Origin: Candidatus Auribacterota bacterium
Lineage (GTDB): Bacteria; Auribacterota; JAFGBW01
Assembly: GCA_016932965.1 (NCBI GenBank)
Contig: JAFGBW010000149.1
Location: forward strand, 1 to 17,675
Direction of reading: 5' to 3'
Length of the DNA: 17,675 nucleotides
The translations under genes and the position numbers were made by a program. Of the stretch, positions 16,155 through 17,675 are shown piece by piece; position 1 is the stretch's first letter; each line of letters starts with the position of its first letter. A model generated the notes under the pieces. The model made no database searches, was not told the origin of the DNA, and saw nothing but the letters and a program-made list of their open reading frames with translations.

Positions 16155-16187
16155 GAATTGAGAATTTAGAATTAAGAATTGAGAATG
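16155..16187 (+). repeat. Heptamer repeat (AATTNAG), four units
   Basis: Units AATTGAG, AATTTAG, AATTAAG and AATTGAG are followed by AATGGGA. It begins nine bases after the nonamer repeat, so the two repeat families are adjacent here. They are also neighbours at 13934/14093. Confidence 0.8.
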
Positions 16188-16222
16188 GGAAGGGGAACAG
16201 GTGGATGCCTGGAATTTGAGAT

Positions 16223-16247
16223 TCATCATGCCTTATGGGCATGATGA
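16223..16247. repeat. Perfect 10-bp-stem hairpin
   Basis: TCATCATGCC (16223-16232) pairs fully with GGCATGATGA (16238-16247) over a five-base loop. No T run follows on either strand at the expected place, so it is not an intrinsic terminator. It is the first of three compact palindromes within about 110 bases. Confidence 0.7.
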
Positions 16248-16288
16248 CTTCCTCCGTGATGAAATAAATAAGAATTTGTATATAAAAA

Positions 16289-16333
16289 AACGCTTTGAGC
16301 GGTTCACGTTATAAAAGTACCGGCTCTGCCGGT
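16289..16333. repeat. Two compact palindromes, REP-like
   Basis: CGCT-TTG-AGCG (16291-16301) and ACCGGC-TCT-GCCGGT (16319-16333) both fold into small hairpins with three-base loops. With the hairpin at 16223-16247 they form a cluster resembling REP/BIME elements, but no RAYT-type transposase gene is in the window. Confidence 0.5.
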
Positions 16334-16384
16334 GGTACATTTACTTGTTCGGGCACAGCACAGCTTCATTTTCAATAAAATTAT

Positions 16385-16413
16385 TTGCCTGAATTTAAGT
16401 GTTAGGGTATATT
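16385..16413 (+). promoter_or_regulatory. Sigma-70-like promoter of panD
   Basis: TTGCCT (16385-16390) and TATATT (16408-16413) are separated by exactly 17 bases. Transcription would start near 16420, just where an inverted repeat begins (CGCTGA 16421-16426, TCAGCG 16438-16443). The leader would therefore open with a hairpin. Confidence 0.45.
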
Positions 16414-16420
16414 ATTTCAA

Positions 16421-16443
16421 CGCTGATAACTGTCTTTTCAGCG
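16421..16443 (+). promoter_or_regulatory. Hairpin at the 5' end of the panD leader
   Basis: CGCTGA and TCAGCG form a six-base-pair stem around an 11-base loop. If the promoter call at 16385-16413 is right, this hairpin lies at the extreme 5' end of the mRNA. There it could stabilise the transcript, or serve as an operator in DNA. Confidence 0.3.
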
Positions 16444-16480
16444 GGTTTAAGGAACAATTCATTAAGAAGAAAATCAACCG

Positions 16481-16807
16481 ATGCTGGTAACAGTTTTAAA
16501 ATCGAAAATACACCGGGCAATCCTGACAGATGCCAATCTCCATTATGCCGGAAGCATGGGAATCGACAGCGCTGTCATGAAAAAAGCCTCATTGATCGAA
16601 TATGAAAGAATTCTGGTGATCAATCTCAATACCGGTGAGCGTTTTGAGACCTATTGCATTGCTGAGCCGGAAGGGTCCGGGAAATTCGCCCTGTACGGCG
16701 GCGCAGCGAGATTGGGCATGAAAGGGGACCCGGTGATCATCATGGCCTTTGCAGAAATGACACCCGAGGAAGCAAAGGTGCATAAACCCATTACCATTGG
16801 TTTTTAA
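16481..16807 (+). CDS. panD: Aspartate 1-decarboxylase (pyruvoyl-dependent)
   Basis: This cytoplasmic enzyme converts L-aspartate to beta-alanine for pantothenate and coenzyme A synthesis. The proenzyme self-cleaves between Gly24 and Ser25, and Ser25 becomes the pyruvoyl group. Here HYAGS (21-25) places G24-S25 at exactly the family positions, and K9, R54 and Y58 (ERFETY) are also in register with E. coli PanD. A conserved NGAAA-like loop appears as YGGAAR (72-77), and VIIMAFAEM matches the late core strand. At 108 residues it lacks the extended tail of the 126-residue E. coli protein; many bacterial PanDs are 110-130 residues. An AAGAAG-rich stretch lies upstream of the ATG. panB and panC are not in the window. 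Confidence 0.96.
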   Translation: MLVTVLKSKIHRAILTDANLHYAGSMGIDSAVMKKASLIEYERILVINLNTGERFETYCIAEPEGSGKFALYGGAARLGMKGDPVIIMAFAEMTPEEAKVHKPITIGF

Positions 16808-16882
16808 CCGGTCCATTCCATCCTGCGGGACTCAAATATGATTGTATTTGGATTTGACCGAATATAAGGCAATAAGCTGACC

Positions 16883-17200
16883 ATGATAAAATTACTGAAA
16901 AAGATCACCGGCAACCAGCCGGACGAACCCCCGCCTGGGAAAGTATTTTTTGGTATGGAACTCATCAGAGGAACCATCATCCAGGCTTATCATAAAGGGA
17001 AAAGGATCAAACAACGTCCGGATCAGATCTGGATCTATGATGAATGCGTTCCTCATGAAAGGATCGAAAAGGACATGGAAGTTGAATTCAAATGCGGGGA
17101 TACCCTTTCCTTTCGTGTACAGAGAGAGGACAATTCCTATACGATCCAGGCTTTTATGCTGAATAAAAAACTGACCCTCGAACCGCTTCTCAAAATATAA
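16883..17200 (+). CDS. Small protein of unknown function (105 aa)
   Basis: I do not recognise this protein. It has no signal peptide or membrane segment. A short basic N-terminus and a Pro-rich stretch (DEPPPGK, 14-20) precede an apparently beta-rich domain. That domain contains FFGMELIRGTIIQAYHKG, QIWIYDECVP and a DTLSFRVQREDNSYTIQAF pair of strands. It resembles the size and pattern of small OB- or PilZ-like beta barrels, but none of the defining motifs is present. The frame is supported by normal codon usage and the same orientation as panD, 75 bases upstream. The ribosome-binding site is weak (AAGG about 14 bases before the ATG). It ends 24 bases before the MFS gene, so it may share a transcript with it. 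Confidence 0.7.
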   Translation: MIKLLKKITGNQPDEPPPGKVFFGMELIRGTIIQAYHKGKRIKQRPDQIWIYDECVPHERIEKDMEVEFKCGDTLSFRVQREDNSYTIQAFMLNKKLTLEPLLKI

Positions 17201-17224
17201 AAGCCTGCTTTCTATTGAGGCCCA

Positions 17225-17675
17225 TTGATTAAGAAATTCATCATCAGATTACAGGGAATGCCCAAGGACTTTTTTCTTTTCTGGATGGCTGTCTGTTTTT
17301 TCGGCTTTTCCCAAAGCATTGTTGACTCCACCTTCAATAATTTTTTGAGTGACACCTTTTCCATTTCCAATCTGCAGCGAAGTATCCTGGAGATTCCGAG
17401 GGAACTTCCGGGACTGTTGGTTGTGTTTATCTTTGCGCTGTTATTTTTTTTATGCAGCAGAAGATTGGCCGCCTTTGCCCATTTGTTGTCCGGATTAGGT
17501 ATTTTGCTCATTGCCCTTTTTTCGTTTAACTTCCCTGTCATGCTGGTCTGGCTTTTTATCTTCAGTGTCGGCCAGCACTTATTTCTGCCTTTATTATCCA
17601 GTATCGGAATGGAGCTGGCTAAAGAAGGGCAGGCCGGGAAAAGGCTGGGGCAATTGGGAGGGGCCAACTCATTCA
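17225..17675 (+). CDS. MFS-type transporter, N-terminal part (3' end outside window)
   Basis: An open frame of 150 codons runs off the window end. The encoded protein starts with a short basic stretch followed by hydrophobic segments at about 16-38, 60-77, 82-100 and 103-125. This fits the first four helices of a major facilitator superfamily permease. A basic/Gly-rich loop (KEGQAGKRLGQLGG, about 133-146) resembles the cytoplasmic loop after helix 4 in drug- and sugar-type MFS proteins. An in-frame TGA at 17216-17218 limits the start. TTG at 17225 follows GAGG (17217-17220) by four bases and keeps the basic N-terminus; ATG at 17258 is the alternative. The substrate cannot be told. The gene follows the unknown 105-aa gene by 24 bases. 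Confidence 0.75.
   Translation, partial: MIKKFIIRLQGMPKDFFLFWMAVCFFGFSQSIVDSTFNNFLSDTFSISNLQRSILEIPRELPGLLVVFIFALLFFLCSRRLAAFAHLLSGLGILLIALFSFNFPVMLVWLFIFSVGQHLFLPLLSSIGMELAKEGQAGKRLGQLGGANSF

Larger units (their letters stand above)
16013..16480. other. 468-bp non-coding region between glycosyltransferase and panD
   Basis: I see no gene here. It holds a 12-bp GTCAA-GT-TTGAC palindrome (16086-16097), the inverted nonamer repeat (16129-16146), a heptamer repeat (16155-16187), three compact palindromes (16223-16332), and a putative panD promoter with a leader hairpin (16385-16443). It also serves as the divergent upstream region of the glycosyltransferase gene, but I find no convincing minus-strand promoter. 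Confidence 0.6.

Noticed and set aside
16223-16247. Intrinsic terminator
   Set aside because: The stem is perfect, but no T run follows on the + strand, and on the minus strand the sequence after the stem is not T-rich either.
16399-16605. 68-codon plus-strand ORF overlapping panD
   Set aside because: It runs out of frame through the well-supported panD and is charged and Arg/Asn-rich without a domain.
1469-16807. asd and panD as a shared aspartate-metabolism cluster
   Set aside because: They are about 14 kb apart with unrelated genes between; both using aspartate is coincidence at this distance.
17212-17667. 151-codon minus-strand ORF at the right end
   Set aside because: It overlaps the MFS permease frame; its composition (Lys/Asn/Ser-rich, no domain) is that of an antisense shadow, while the plus frame gives proper membrane helices.

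Overview
The window reads as the chromosome of a Gram-negative bacterium that uses sigma-54 and builds type IV-pilin-like structures. It carries the 3' part of gyrA, an E. coli-type asd, panD, an NtrC-class response regulator with its sensor kinase, prepilin-type proteins with class III signal motifs, and a TMTC-like GT-C glycosyltransferase. Many uncultured lineages (Desulfobacterota, Omnitrophota and similar groups) combine these traits. I cannot fix the phylum from the sequence alone. There are no rRNA or tRNA genes, insertion sequences, CRISPR arrays or prophage genes.

Layout. Positions 1-2599 (+) hold housekeeping genes: the gyrA C-terminal part, then asd behind its own sigma-70-like promoter. 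Positions 2700-7354 (-) hold a signalling and membrane cluster. In transcription order it runs: Cache/HAMP/PAS sensor histidine kinase, a short degenerate ORF set among heptamer repeats, a sigma-54 activator, a small PilX-like membrane protein, and an unknown single-pass membrane protein. Divergent from it, 7672-13926 (+) is a tight three-gene operon of PilV-like, PilW-like and giant (1526 aa) PilX-like proteins; the giant one contains a discoidin (F5/8 type C) domain. Positions 14168-16012 (-) encode a TMTC-like membrane glycosyltransferase with C-terminal TPRs. Positions 16481-17675 (+) hold panD, a small unknown gene and the start of an MFS transporter that runs off the window.

How it fits together. 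The pilin-like operon has a GG-N10-GC sigma-54 promoter (7609-7624) with an IHF-like site about 40 bp upstream. The sigma-54 activator and its sensor kinase lie in the divergent cluster. The economical model is that the kinase senses an extracytoplasmic ligand through its Cache domain, phosphorylates the activator, and the activator switches on a minor-pilin/adhesin complex. The giant PilX-like protein may act as the sugar- or surface-binding tip. This link is an inference.

Most intergenic gaps also carry short dispersed repeats. One family has a 7-bp period (AATTNAG) and occurs at six sites. The other has a 9-bp period (TTCGTGNNN or CTCCGTGGN) and flanks the glycosyltransferase gene in opposite orientations. 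Upstream of panD there is also a cluster of small palindromes.
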